Shown here: piece after piece, positions 1 to 6,929 of the stretch
Layout of the letters: each line of letters begins with the position of its first letter
Numbering within the stretch: the stretch's first letter is position 1
Assembly (NCBI GenBank): GCA_016302185.1
Contig: JAEDOC010000063.1
Coordinates: 1 to 11,537, forward strand
Source: Clostridium sp.
GTDB taxonomy: Bacteria; Bacillota; Clostridia; Lachnospirales; Lachnospiraceae
Reading direction: 5' to 3'
DNA: 11,537 nucleotides
Position numbers and translations under genes: made by a program
The notes under the pieces: generated by a model
Databases searched by the model: none
What the model was told of the DNA's origin: nothing
Seen by the model: the letters and a program-made list of their open reading frames with translations, nothing else

Positions 1-23
1 TAACGGACAGTCGGATGGCATAC

Positions 24-28
24 AGGAG
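24..28 (+). promoter_or_regulatory. Ribosome binding site deciding the regulator start
   Basis: AGGAG lies 9 nt before the ATG at 38 and 3 nt before the in-frame ATG at 32. The longer spacing is the usual one, so the protein probably begins at 38 (two residues shorter). Confidence 0.6.
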
Positions 29-37
29 AGGATGACA

Positions 38-1315
38 ATGGTGGATCAGGTGAACGTGGAAAAGAAGGAGCCTGCAGTTCTGCAGGTAAAGATGTTTGGC
101 GGTTTTTCAATGATCTGGGAGAACAGAACGATTACATTTACAAGAAGCAGCAACAAGAAGTTTATTCAGCTGCTTCAGCTTCTGTTTCTGCATTACAGAG
201 ACGGAATTGAAAAATCCGTGGTTTTGGACGCGCTTTACGAGGGAAATTCGGCTGCGGTCAACAACAAGAATCTGAATAATGTAATTTACCGGCTGAAGAA
301 ACAGCTGGTACAGGCAGGCCTTCCGGAGGATGAGCCATTTGTTTCTTTGAAGAAGGGGTTGCTGCGTTGGAAAAGCAGTTTTTCTGTGGAAGTGGATACG
401 GTAGCTTTTATGGATCTGGCGAAAGAAGCAGACTTAAAGTCCGGGGAAGCGCGGATTGAGGCGCTTCGGGAAGCGGAGCGGGCTTATACCGGAGAGCTTC
501 TGCCGGAGTTCTCCAATGAGTTGTGGGTAGTGGAAGAGAACCAGCTTCTGGCATCGGTTTATGAAGCATTGATCCGGGAACTGGGGGATTATCTGGAAAA
601 GAACCGGGAACTTTCTGAGGCTTTGCGGATGTATCAGAAAGCGGCAAAGCTGTTTCCGTCCAATGAGTGGCAGTTGAAGGTAATTGACTGTTTGCTGGAG
701 TTGAAAAGGTATCCGGAAGCACAGAGAGTTTATCAGGAAACCGTACGGTTCTATTGTGAGGAGATGGGGCTGCCGCCGGGAGAGGAGCTGCTGGGCCGTC
801 TGCGCCAGATTGAAGAGCAGATGATTCAGCCCACCGGAAGCTTCAAGACGATTCAGGCTCAGGTTAGAGACAAGGAAAGCGGAGGCGCTTATTACTGTCT
901 GTTTCCCAGCTTTATTGATTCCTGCCGGATCGTGGCCCGTATGGCGGAACGCAGCGGACAGTCAGTATTTCTGATGCTGCTGAGTCTGGATGAGAACGGT
1001 GGAAAGAACACAGCGGATCCGGAACGTCTGGCATTTCAGATGGAGCAGCTGAAGGAGGCAATTCGTGCGGCACTTCGACGGGGAGATCTGTATACACGTT
1101 ACAGCAGAAATCAGTATCTGATTATTCTGATTGGAACGGAGCATGAAAACTGCCAGAAGGCTTTTCAGCGGATTCAGGATGAGTGGAAGAAGGCAGAAGG
1201 CCGGAAGGGCATTTTAACTTACTCGACGGAATCCCTTCTTCGGGTAGTAGATGAGAATTTTGTGGAGCAGAAACGCAGACCGTCCTGGGGGCGGAGTGGT
1301 TCCGTGTGGACGTAA
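38..1315 (+). CDS. BTAD-domain (SARP-like) transcriptional regulator with degenerate GGDEF-like C-terminus
   Basis: Likely a cytoplasmic DNA-binding regulator. Residues are numbered from the upstream in-frame ATG at 32. An OmpR/SARP-like winged helix spans about 18-118 (starts VKMFGGFSM; recognition-helix-like NNVIYRLKKQL near 82-92). A helical bacterial transcriptional activator domain (BTAD, TPR-like) covers about 120-265. A third domain at about 285-400 has the profile of a GGDEF fold: LRRGDLYTRYSRNQYLIIL near 348-366 aligns with the 'lRrsDlvaRlGGDEFavll' stretch. SRNQY replaces GGDEF, so diguanylate cyclase activity is not expected. The start at 38 is preferred because AGGAG at 24-28 lies 9 nt upstream of it but only 3 nt from the ATG at 32. 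The target genes are unknown. The etf operon follows downstream but is separated by a terminator and has its own promoter, so control of that operon is only a possibility. The family call is firm; the role is not. Confidence 0.85.
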   Translation: MVDQVNVEKKEPAVLQVKMFGGFSMIWENRTITFTRSSNKKFIQLLQLLFLHYRDGIEKSVVLDALYEGNSAAVNNKNLNNVIYRLKKQLVQAGLPEDEPFVSLKKGLLRWKSSFSVEVDTVAFMDLAKEADLKSGEARIEALREAERAYTGELLPEFSNELWVVEENQLLASVYEALIRELGDYLEKNRELSEALRMYQKAAKLFPSNEWQLKVIDCLLELKRYPEAQRVYQETVRFYCEEMGLPPGEELLGRLRQIEEQMIQPTGSFKTIQAQVRDKESGGAYYCLFPSFIDSCRIVARMAERSGQSVFLMLLSLDENGGKNTADPERLAFQMEQLKEAIRAALRRGDLYTRYSRNQYLIILIGTEHENCQKAFQRIQDEWKKAEGRKGILTYSTESLLRVVDENFVEQKRRPSWGRSGSVWT

Positions 1316-1340
1316 GTTTCAGAGCGGTTCTGTCTGGACG
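1295..1340 (+). repeat. Imperfect direct repeat at the 3' end of the regulator gene
   Basis: Two 18-nt units, 1295-1312 and 1323-1340, both spell Ser-Gly-Ser-Val-Trp-Thr when read in their own frames. They differ at three positions, all third codon positions (agt/agc, tcc/tct, gtg/gtc). The offset is 28 nt, so the second copy is in the +1 frame, beyond the TAA stop at 1313-1315. Its frame stays open to a TAG at 1365-1367. This may be the remnant of a peptide repeat cut off by a small frameshift, or coincidence. Confidence 0.5.
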
Positions 1341-1382
1341 GGTCGGGAGGGGTTCGAACCGGATTAGAAAATGAAATCAGAG

Positions 1383-1432
1383 AAAAATATGCTGGATTCG
1401 GCAAAAAAAGCCGGATTTGGCATATTTTTTTT
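1383..1432 (+). terminator. Intrinsic terminator after the BTAD regulator
   Basis: The left arm at 1385-1402 (AAATATGC...CGGC) pairs fully with the right arm at 1410-1427 (GCCGG...CATATTT) over 18 positions, counting four G-U wobbles. The loop is seven A residues and a T-run covers 1425-1432. The wobbles would be A-C mismatches in the opposite transcript, so the hairpin is built for + strand transcription. Confidence 0.92.
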
Positions 1433-1442
1433 GTTTAAAGTA

Positions 1443-1472
1443 TCGACAAAAAGAGTAAATTGGTGCTATAAT
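1443..1472 (+). promoter_or_regulatory. Sigma-A-type promoter of the etf-dehydrogenase operon
   Basis: The -10 box TATAAT at 1467-1472 is perfect and is preceded by TG one base upstream (TGC at 1464-1466), an extended -10. The -35 box TCGACA at 1443-1448 matches 5 of 6 with an 18-bp spacer. It lies just after a terminator and about 100 nt before etfB, giving a leader of roughly 90 nt. Confidence 0.82.
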
Positions 1473-1482
1473 GAATCGAAGT

Positions 1483-1498
1483 TTTAAAGCTTTAAAGC
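1483..1498 (+). repeat. Tandem TTTAAAGC repeat / palindrome just after the transcription start
   Basis: TTTAAAGC occurs twice back to back (1483-1490, 1491-1498). Positions 1483-1496 form a perfect 14-bp palindrome centred on AAGCTT. It would lie at about +4 to +20 of the etf operon transcript, where an operator would block initiation. No regulator family is identified. Confidence 0.45.
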
Positions 1499-1511
1499 GT
1501 TGAACATGTAG

Positions 1512-1561
1512 AACGAAGGAAAGCAGGAAAACAACGAGGAAAAGCAATCGAAACGAGGAAG
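1512..1561 (+). repeat. Purine-rich leader with repeated AACGA(A)GGAA units
   Basis: Units start at 1512 (AACGAAGGAA), 1533 (AACGAGGAA) and 1552 (AACGAGGAA), about 20 nt apart, and AACGAAAAA follows at 1562. The last unit contains AGGAAG at 1556-1561, 8 nt before the etfB ATG, which is the functional ribosome binding site. The earlier copies resemble extra Shine-Dalgarno-like sequences without a start codon. Confidence 0.45.
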
Positions 1562-1569
1562 AACGAAAA

Positions 1570-2358
1570 ATGAAGATCATTGTATGTATGAAACAGGTGC
1601 CGGCAGGTACCAAGGTAGATATTGATCCGGAAACCGGTGCGATGAAGCGTCTGTCCGGGGATACACGGACCAATCCTTATGATTTATTTGCGCTGGAGAC
1701 GGCTCTTTCGCTTCGGGAGAAGCTGGGGGGAACCGTAACGGTTCTGACCATGGGGCCCTCGCAGGCGGAAACCATGATGAAGGATGCGTATGCCTGCGGC
1801 GCGGATGAGGCGGTCATTTTGTCAGATCGGAAATTTGCAGGCGCAGATGTTCTGGCAACCTCTTATGCGCTGGCACAGGCGGTTCAGGTACTGGGAGGCG
1901 CTGATCTTATAATCTGCGGCCGTCAGACAACGGACGGAGATACGGCGCAGGTGGGACCGGCGATTGCCGAGCATCTTCACATTCCCCATGCAGCCTGGGT
2001 TGCCGGCATTGAAGGAGCGGACGAGAAGGCAATCCGGGTGCGGCAGGATCTGGTCAGCGTGACGCTGGTATCCGAGATTCCCTATCCCTGCCTGATCACG
2101 GTCGATAAGGACATGTGTGTGCCCAGACTTCCGTCCTACCGGCTGAAGAGGGCAACTAAGGATCGTCCGGTCCGGTTCCTGGGATTTGAGGATATGCTGG
2201 ATCAGGATTTGAGCCGTTACGGACTGATCGGCTCGCCTACGGCAGTGGAACGGATGTTTGCACCTCCGGAGACGGAAAAACAGGTATATTTTGATGGAAC
2301 GGCAGAAGAAAAGACAGAGCAGCTTTTTGCCACGTTAGTTGGCAAAAAGATCATATAG
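1570..2358 (+). CDS. etfB: Electron transfer flavoprotein beta subunit, bifurcating type (LctB-like)
   Basis: EtfB binds FAD together with EtfA and passes electrons in the Etf-dehydrogenase complex in the cytoplasm. At 262 aa it has the usual EtfB length. The N-terminus MKIIVCMKQVP and the early NPYDLFALETAL (residues 35-46) are typical. GRQTTDGDTAQVGP at 117-130 is the nucleotide-binding loop in the DGDTAQVGP form found in bifurcating Etfs, where EtfB carries the NAD(H)-linked bifurcating FAD, rather than the AMP-binding form of mitochondrial Etf. PRLPSYRLKRATKDRPV at 185-201 matches the conserved C-terminal segment. It is first in the operon, with AGGAAG 8 nt before the ATG. Its TAG stop overlaps the etfA ribosome binding site. 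The bifurcating assignment rests on this motif and on the neighbours. Confidence 0.93.
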   Translation: MKIIVCMKQVPAGTKVDIDPETGAMKRLSGDTRTNPYDLFALETALSLREKLGGTVTVLTMGPSQAETMMKDAYACGADEAVILSDRKFAGADVLATSYALAQAVQVLGGADLIICGRQTTDGDTAQVGPAIAEHLHIPHAAWVAGIEGADEKAIRVRQDLVSVTLVSEIPYPCLITVDKDMCVPRLPSYRLKRATKDRPVRFLGFEDMLDQDLSRYGLIGSPTAVERMFAPPETEKQVYFDGTAEEKTEQLFATLVGKKII

Positions 2359-2369
2359 GAGGCAGCAGA

Positions 2370-3560
2370 ATGGATTTTTTAAGTTTTAATGCAAAGCAAT
2401 GCAGCCTGTGCGGCGTCTGTGTAGAGAAATGTCCGTTTGGCGCTCTTCGAATGGAGAAGAACGGGATTAAGGTGGGCGATACCTGCCGTATGTGCGGAAT
2501 CTGCGTTCGTCAGTGTCCGGAGAAGGCTCTGCGTTTCGAGCAGAGAGCCGGAGAGGTGGATAAGAGTAAATGGAGCGATTTCCTGATCTATGTGGAACAG
2601 GAACGGGGAGATATTCATCCGGTGGCCTATGAGCTGATTGGCGAAGCCAGAAAGATGGCGGCGAAGGTAAATTATAAAGTGAATTGTGTGATTGTGGGAG
2701 GAGCGGGAACGGAGGAGAACGCGAAGAAGCTGCTTTCCTATGGAGTGAACAAGGTCTATGTTTATGAGCATCCGGGCTTTGAGAATTTCCGGGCAGACTG
2801 CTTTACAGATGCGGTAGCAGACTGCATCTCCATGGTAAAACCAAGTTCTGTTCTCATCGGTGCAACGGCACTGGGCCGTTCGCTGGCGCCGAGACTGTCC
2901 ACCCGGTTCCATACCGGTCTGACGGCGGACTGTACCACGCTGGATATTAAAGAGAATACAGATATGATTCAGATTCGACCGGCCTTTGGTGGTAATATCA
3001 TGGCGCAGATTTCGATTACTCACTCCAGACCGCAGTTTGCTACGGTTCGTTACCGTGTCATGGATCGGGCTGCAAAAGTGGAGAACCCCACCGGTGAGAT
3101 TGTCTGCTGTAAGGTAAGTGATGAGATGACAAATTCCGGGATCCGGGTATTGTCTTCTCAGGTGATCGACCGCCAGAAGGGACTGGAGGAGGAAGATATT
3201 ATCGTGGTTGCCGGGCGGGGTGTCCGTGGGGAAAAGGATGTGGAGATGTGCCGGGAACTGGCGGATGCGCTGGGCGGCCAGCTGGCCTTTACCCGTCCCA
3301 TGGTGGAAAACGGGTTTGGTGATACAGCACATCAGATTGGTCTGTCCGGACGTACGGTTCGGCCGAAGCTGATTATCACCTGCGGTGTCTCCGGAGCGAT
3401 TCAGTTTACCTCCTGTATGAAGGCCTCGGAATGTATTGTTGCCATCAACAACGATCCGGAAGCGCAGATTTTTAAAGTAGCCCATTATTGTATCAATGAT
3501 GATTTGTATCGGGTCGTTCCGAAGCTGATTGAGCTTTTGAGAAACCGAAAGGAGGATTAA
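2370..3560 (+). CDS. etfA: Electron transfer flavoprotein alpha subunit with N-terminal 2[4Fe-4S] ferredoxin domain (LctC-like)
   Basis: This fused EtfA links ferredoxin to the flavin pair of the Etf complex. Two CxxCxxCxxxC clusters, C11/C14/C17/C21 and C39/C42/C45/C49, predict two [4Fe-4S] centres. An EtfA N-terminal alpha/beta domain covers about 70-250. The FAD-binding C-terminal domain follows from about 270, with GRGV (282-285), LAFTRPMVENGFGD (305-318), HQIGLSGRTVRPKL (321-334) and CGVSGAIQF (338-346). The length of 396 aa fits ferredoxin-fused EtfA proteins such as LctC of Acetobacterium woodii and exceeds plain EtfA (about 310-340 aa). AGGAGG at 2357-2362 lies 7 nt before the ATG. 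The gap to etfB is 11 nt and the next gene starts 3 nt after the stop, so the three are surely co-expressed. Confidence 0.95.
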   Translation: MDFLSFNAKQCSLCGVCVEKCPFGALRMEKNGIKVGDTCRMCGICVRQCPEKALRFEQRAGEVDKSKWSDFLIYVEQERGDIHPVAYELIGEARKMAAKVNYKVNCVIVGGAGTEENAKKLLSYGVNKVYVYEHPGFENFRADCFTDAVADCISMVKPSSVLIGATALGRSLAPRLSTRFHTGLTADCTTLDIKENTDMIQIRPAFGGNIMAQISITHSRPQFATVRYRVMDRAAKVENPTGEIVCCKVSDEMTNSGIRVLSSQVIDRQKGLEEEDIIVVAGRGVRGEKDVEMCRELADALGGQLAFTRPMVENGFGDTAHQIGLSGRTVRPKLIITCGVSGAIQFTSCMKASECIVAINNDPEAQIFKVAHYCINDDLYRVVPKLIELLRNRKED

Positions 3561-3563
3561 GTC

Positions 3564-4982
3564 ATGCCATACCCTTATAAGAAAATGACACCGGCGGACT
3601 TTGATTATATCCGTTCGGTCGCCGCCGCGGATCGTGTCTGGGTGGGAGAAGAGATTGCCAGAGAATACTATCGCGATGAGATGCCGGAATACGGTATTTT
3701 CCCTCCGGAGCTATATGTGGAGGTATTGAATAAAGAGGAGATTTCCGCCATCATGGCATATGCCTGGAAGGAGAATATCCCCGTGGTCTGCCGGGGAGCC
3801 GGAACCGGACTGGCCGGAGGCGCTACCTGTAAATACGGCGGCATTATGCTGTCGGTAATGCGGATGAACCGTATCTTCCCGATTGACCATAAGAATCAGA
3901 CTATTACGGCAGAGCCGGGAGCCCTGCTTTGCGATATTCAGGCGGCTGCCCTGGCGGAAGGCATGTTCTATCCGCCGGATCCGGGCGAAAAGACAGCTTC
4001 CATCGGTGGAAATGTGATTACCAATGCCGGTGGAATGAAGGCGGTCCGCTACGGACTGACCAGAGATTTTGTCCGCTGTATTGAGGCGGTGATGCCGGAT
4101 GGCTCGATTATGAATTTTTCCTCCAACGTGGTAAAGAACACTACCGGCTTTGATGTGAAGGATCTGGTCATTGGTTCCGAAGGAATCTTATGTATCCTGA
4201 CCCAGGTAACCTTAAAGCTCTTACCGGCGCCCACCTGCTCCTGTACGCTGGTGATGCCATTTGAGAGCCTGGAGGAATGTGCAGATATGGTTCCCGTGGT
4301 ACTGTCGCTTCCCTTTGTGCCCACGGCCATTGAGTTTATGGAGCGGGAGCTGGTGGACATCGTGGAGAAGCGCTTAAACAAGAGTTTCCCGACGAAGGAG
4401 GGCAACGCCCTTCTGGTGGTAATGTATGATGCTTCCAGCCAGCAGGAGTTGGATAATGCGGTGGAGGCGGCTTCCGAGGCGGCGCTGGAGCATGGCGCCA
4501 TCGACTGCTGTCTGGCGGATACGCCGGAGCGGGCCGGTTCGGTCTGGAACGTGCGGGGAGCAATTCTGGAAGGCATGAAAGCGGATTCCGTGTCCCAGGA
4601 GGAGTGCGACGTGGTTGTGCCGCGGGCGAGAATTGCGGAATACGTGAAGGCGGCCAAGAAGATTGCCGGTAGCCGGGGCATTCGTGTAGAGCCCTGCGGC
4701 CACTGTGGAGACGGCAATATCCATACCGAGCTTCTGCGTGATGAAGGAATGAGTGATGAGGAATGGAAGGAAGCAACCCATGCCTGTTTAACGGAGCTTT
4801 ACGCTCTTTCTAAAGAATTGGGCGGTCAGCTGTCCGGCGAGCATGGTATCGGAAACGGACGAATTGAATTTCTGGAGGAGTTTGTCGGTCCGAGAATGAT
4901 TGAATTGTATAAATCGATCAAGCTTGCATTTGATGAGAAGCTGATTCTGAATCCTGGCAAGATGATCGAATTTAACAAATAG
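3564..4982 (+). CDS. FAD-linked 2-hydroxyacid dehydrogenase, GlcD/LctD family (probable lactate dehydrogenase of an Etf complex)
   Basis: It oxidises a 2-hydroxyacid such as lactate or glycolate to the 2-oxoacid on FAD and hands electrons to the adjacent EtfAB. The 472 aa contain an FAD_binding_4 (PCMH) domain at about 45-225 with CRGAGTGLAGGA (76-87), GEKTASIGGNVITNAGG (141-157) and TGFDVKDLVIGSEG (194-207). The FAD-oxidase C-terminal domain follows, with GHCGDGNIH (379-387), SGEHGIG (424-430) and NPGKM (463-467). AAAGGAGG lies 8 nt before the ATG. The etfB-ferredoxin/etfA-dehydrogenase order matches the electron-confurcating lactate dehydrogenase LctBCD, in which reduced ferredoxin helps drive lactate oxidation with NAD+. 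The exact substrate cannot be read from the sequence; glycolate or another 2-hydroxyacid is possible. lctD or glcD would be the names by homology. Confidence 0.92.
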   Translation: MPYPYKKMTPADFDYIRSVAAADRVWVGEEIAREYYRDEMPEYGIFPPELYVEVLNKEEISAIMAYAWKENIPVVCRGAGTGLAGGATCKYGGIMLSVMRMNRIFPIDHKNQTITAEPGALLCDIQAAALAEGMFYPPDPGEKTASIGGNVITNAGGMKAVRYGLTRDFVRCIEAVMPDGSIMNFSSNVVKNTTGFDVKDLVIGSEGILCILTQVTLKLLPAPTCSCTLVMPFESLEECADMVPVVLSLPFVPTAIEFMERELVDIVEKRLNKSFPTKEGNALLVVMYDASSQQELDNAVEAASEAALEHGAIDCCLADTPERAGSVWNVRGAILEGMKADSVSQEECDVVVPRARIAEYVKAAKKIAGSRGIRVEPCGHCGDGNIHTELLRDEGMSDEEWKEATHACLTELYALSKELGGQLSGEHGIGNGRIEFLEEFVGPRMIELYKSIKLAFDEKLILNPGKMIEFNK

Positions 4983-4989
4983 AGAAAAT

Positions 4990-4995
4990 GGGGGA
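4990..4995 (+). promoter_or_regulatory. Ribosome binding site deciding the transporter start
   Basis: GGGGGA lies 7 nt before the ATG at 5003. The alternative in-frame ATG at 4988 would place this site inside the coding region and has no good site of its own, so 5003 is chosen. Confidence 0.6.
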
Positions 4996-5002
4996 AACAC
5001 AC

Positions 5003-6178
5003 ATGAGCGAGAAACGTTCGTATCTGGTTGATAAGAGCAAGATGCCGCTGACACTGGCTATCGCCTTTGTGGCATTTACCACGCAGTTCGGAGGCGGTTT
5101 TGCTTCCGGCGCGCAGATTTACCAGTACTTTATTAACTTTGGTATCTGGTGCCTGATCCTGCCGGCATTGACCCAGGGGTTGTATGCACTGTTTTTCTGG
5201 TATGGCATGCGCTATGCCTACAAGCATAAGACCTATGATTACCGAAGCTTTTCTGACAGCATCTACGGAAAGACAAAGGCCGTGATGTCCAACCTGTATG
5301 AGATTTGCTATCTGATTATGATTGGTACGGCTTCCGCAGCAGCTTTTGCTACCGGCGGTTCCACGCTGAATACGCTGTTTGGTCTGCCCTACTGGCTGTG
5401 CACGGCGCTGGTTGCTGCTTTTATCTTCTTTATTGCGTTATATGGTACCACAGTAGTGCGGAAATGTGCCGCGACCTTAAGTGTGCTGATTATTGTTGGA
5501 CTGGTTCTGGTTTTGGTGCCGAATATTCTGGCGCAGTCCGGAGCGATTGCGGATTCCATCGGACGGATGATCTCGGGAGAGCTTCCGGTGATTTCCTCGG
5601 AAACCGGTGCCTTTGGTCCGGCTCTCTGGAAAGCGGTTCTGTATTTCTTCTTCCAGCTGGCTTCCGTATCGGTAATGTACCAGCAGATGGAGGCGGTAAA
5701 GGATGTAAAGCAGATTAACCGGGCGGCAATCTGGATCTTTATCTGCAATTTCTTTGCCATGGAGCTTTCCATCGTTGGCCTTCTGGCGGTTGCTTATGCG
5801 GCAGAGCTGGTTGGAGCTTCCGTGCCGATGCTGGTTCTGGTGCAGAATGGTGTGGGGGCATCAATTCTGACCCCAATCATCTCGATTCTGATTATCCTGG
5901 GCGCTATTTCCACTGCGGTAAATATGATCTCTGGCATTGTAACCCGTTGTGTGAACGCCATGGAGCGTCGTATGCCGGAAGAGAAGAAGGCACAGGGTCA
6001 TCTGGCAAGAAATGCCGTATTTACACTGATCTTTACCTTTATGGCCTTTGGCATCGCTCAGTTCGGTCTGATGGCAGTGGTAAAGAAGGGCTATGCATAT
6101 TTAGGCTATGCTGCTTTCATTACGCTGTTCGTACCGTTTGTGATTCATGCGATTGCAACCAGAGGAAAAGAGATTTAA
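5003..6178 (+). CDS. YkvI-like LeuT-fold (APC superfamily) membrane transporter
   Basis: A polytopic inner-membrane protein of 391 aa with about ten hydrophobic segments. The N-terminal segment at about 15-36 carries FGGGFASGAQIYQYF, like the GxGFASGQE motif at the start of YkvI-type proteins. In LeuT-fold carriers this unwound first helix binds the substrate or ion. A charged cytoplasmic loop (NAMERRMPEEKKAQGH) precedes the last two helices. It starts 20 nt after the dehydrogenase stop and has no separate promoter that I can see, so it belongs to the operon. Its position suggests it imports the 2-hydroxyacid substrate or exports a product, but YkvI-family substrates are poorly defined and a lactate permease (LctP) would be the usual partner. 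The family call is fairly secure; the substrate is inference. Confidence 0.82.
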   Translation: MSEKRSYLVDKSKMPLTLAIAFVAFTTQFGGGFASGAQIYQYFINFGIWCLILPALTQGLYALFFWYGMRYAYKHKTYDYRSFSDSIYGKTKAVMSNLYEICYLIMIGTASAAAFATGGSTLNTLFGLPYWLCTALVAAFIFFIALYGTTVVRKCAATLSVLIIVGLVLVLVPNILAQSGAIADSIGRMISGELPVISSETGAFGPALWKAVLYFFFQLASVSVMYQQMEAVKDVKQINRAAIWIFICNFFAMELSIVGLLAVAYAAELVGASVPMLVLVQNGVGASILTPIISILIILGAISTAVNMISGIVTRCVNAMERRMPEEKKAQGHLARNAVFTLIFTFMAFGIAQFGLMAVVKKGYAYLGYAAFITLFVPFVIHAIATRGKEI

Positions 6179-6189
6179 GGAATAAGAAG

Positions 6190-6211
6190 TCATTGACAGA
6201 ATTGTCAATGA
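6190..6211. promoter_or_regulatory. 22-bp inverted repeat between the transporter gene and spmA (possible operator)
   Basis: Perfect 9-bp arms TCATTGACA (6190-6198) and TGTCAATGA (6203-6211) are separated by four bases. No T-run follows, so it is not a normal terminator. The TTGACA-N4-TGTCAA core has the geometry of Crp/Fnr-family operators, and as RNA it could form a small stem-loop at the 3' end of the etf operon mRNA. No convincing promoter was seen in the rest of 6179-6285. Confidence 0.4.
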
Positions 6212-6285
6212 GATGTGCGCAGAATGCATAGAAATGCCGGTCAGCCTCATAAACTGATGGAGAGAACAAAGCAGGGAGAAGCTTC

Positions 6286-6897
6286 ATGCTCAATTATCTC
6301 TGGGGGTTTATGATGCTGGCCGGTATTTTGTGGTCTGCGTTCCACGGCACGCTGGGAGCGGTAACAGGCGGTGCTCTGGAAGCGGCAGGGGAGGCGGTAA
6401 AGCTCTGTATCACCATGTTGGGAGTGATGTCTTTCTGGACGGGAATCCTGGAGGTGGGCCGTCGGGCCGGGCTGATTGAGCAGTTGTCACGGAAGCTGGA
6501 GCCGTTGCTTTCTTTTCTGTTTCCACGCATTCCCCGGGGGCATCCGTCTCTGGAATCTATCTCTGCCAATATGATTGCTAATATGCTGGGGCTCGGCTGG
6601 GCGGCTACACCGGCAGGACTGCAGGCGATGAAAGAGCTGGAGGCACTGGAGGAGGAACGGCGGCGGGAACAGAAGAGGGGAGCAGTGCCGCTGGGAGCGG
6701 CAAGTGATGAGATGTGTACCTTTCTGGTCTTCAATATCTCGTCTCTGCAGCTGATTCCGGTCAATATGATTGCATACCGTGCCCAGTATGGTTCTGTCAA
6801 TCCGCTGGCGGTGGTGGGACCTGCCCTGGCAGCAACCACCATCAGTACAGTGACGGCAGTGATTTTCTGCAAAATAATGGACCAAAGGCGAAAGTAG
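6286..6897 (+). CDS. spmA: Spore maturation protein A
   Basis: SpmA is a membrane protein of the nucleoside-recognition (Gate) domain family that, with SpmB, is needed for spore core dehydration and heat resistance. The 203 aa are close to the usual length of about 196. The N-terminus MLNYLWGFMMLAGILWSAF and the following hydrophobic segments fit. Two family stretches are clear: SANMIANMLGLGWAATPAGL (93-112) and MCTFLVFNISSLQLIPVNMI (143-162). A charged linker (LEEERRREQKRG, 121-132) sits between them. AGGGAG at 6273-6278 lies 7 nt before the ATG. spmB, normally directly downstream, is absent: a terminator and a convergent gene follow. With no terminator seen upstream, read-through from the etf operon is possible. 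Confidence 0.92.
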   Translation: MLNYLWGFMMLAGILWSAFHGTLGAVTGGALEAAGEAVKLCITMLGVMSFWTGILEVGRRAGLIEQLSRKLEPLLSFLFPRIPRGHPSLESISANMIANMLGLGWAATPAGLQAMKELEALEEERRREQKRGAVPLGAASDEMCTFLVFNISSLQLIPVNMIAYRAQYGSVNPLAVVGPALAATTISTVTAVIFCKIMDQRRK

Positions 6898-6929
6898 CTA
6901 TGAATTTCGCTTTTGGTCCGTTTTTCTTT
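6879..6929 (+). terminator. Intrinsic terminator overlapping the spmA stop, shared by convergent genes
   Basis: GGACCAAAGGCGAAA (6879-6893) pairs with TTTCGCTTTTGGTCC (6905-6919) over 15 bp with one G-U. An 11-nt loop holds the spmA stop, and TTTTTCTTT follows (6921-6929). In the opposite direction the G-U becomes a mismatch and only a weaker ATTATTTT run follows, so it works mainly for spmA but may also stop the pil transcript. The pilT stop codon lies inside the T-run. Confidence 0.88.

Noticed and set aside
1341..1367. GGTTCGAACC at 1351-1360 as a tRNA T-arm remnant or attachment site
   Set aside because: It resembles a T-loop motif, but no acceptor, D or anticodon arm can be found around it. 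It is a short palindrome only.
2379..3485. A 368-codon open frame on the minus strand opposite etfA
   Set aside because: It is fully antisense to a clear ferredoxin-EtfA gene, shows no recognisable domain and lies in the middle of an operon. It is a by-product of codon bias.
4049..4781. Several open frames on the minus strand opposite the FAD-linked dehydrogenase
   Set aside because: All are antisense to strongly conserved motifs of the dehydrogenase, with low-complexity Ser/Pro/Arg-rich translations typical of shadow frames.
6193..6235. A promoter for spmA built from TTGACA at 6193 or a sporulation-sigma-like CATAGAAA at 6227
   Set aside because: No -10 box with acceptable spacing follows TTGACA, and the CATA element has a mismatched partner at the expected -35 distance.
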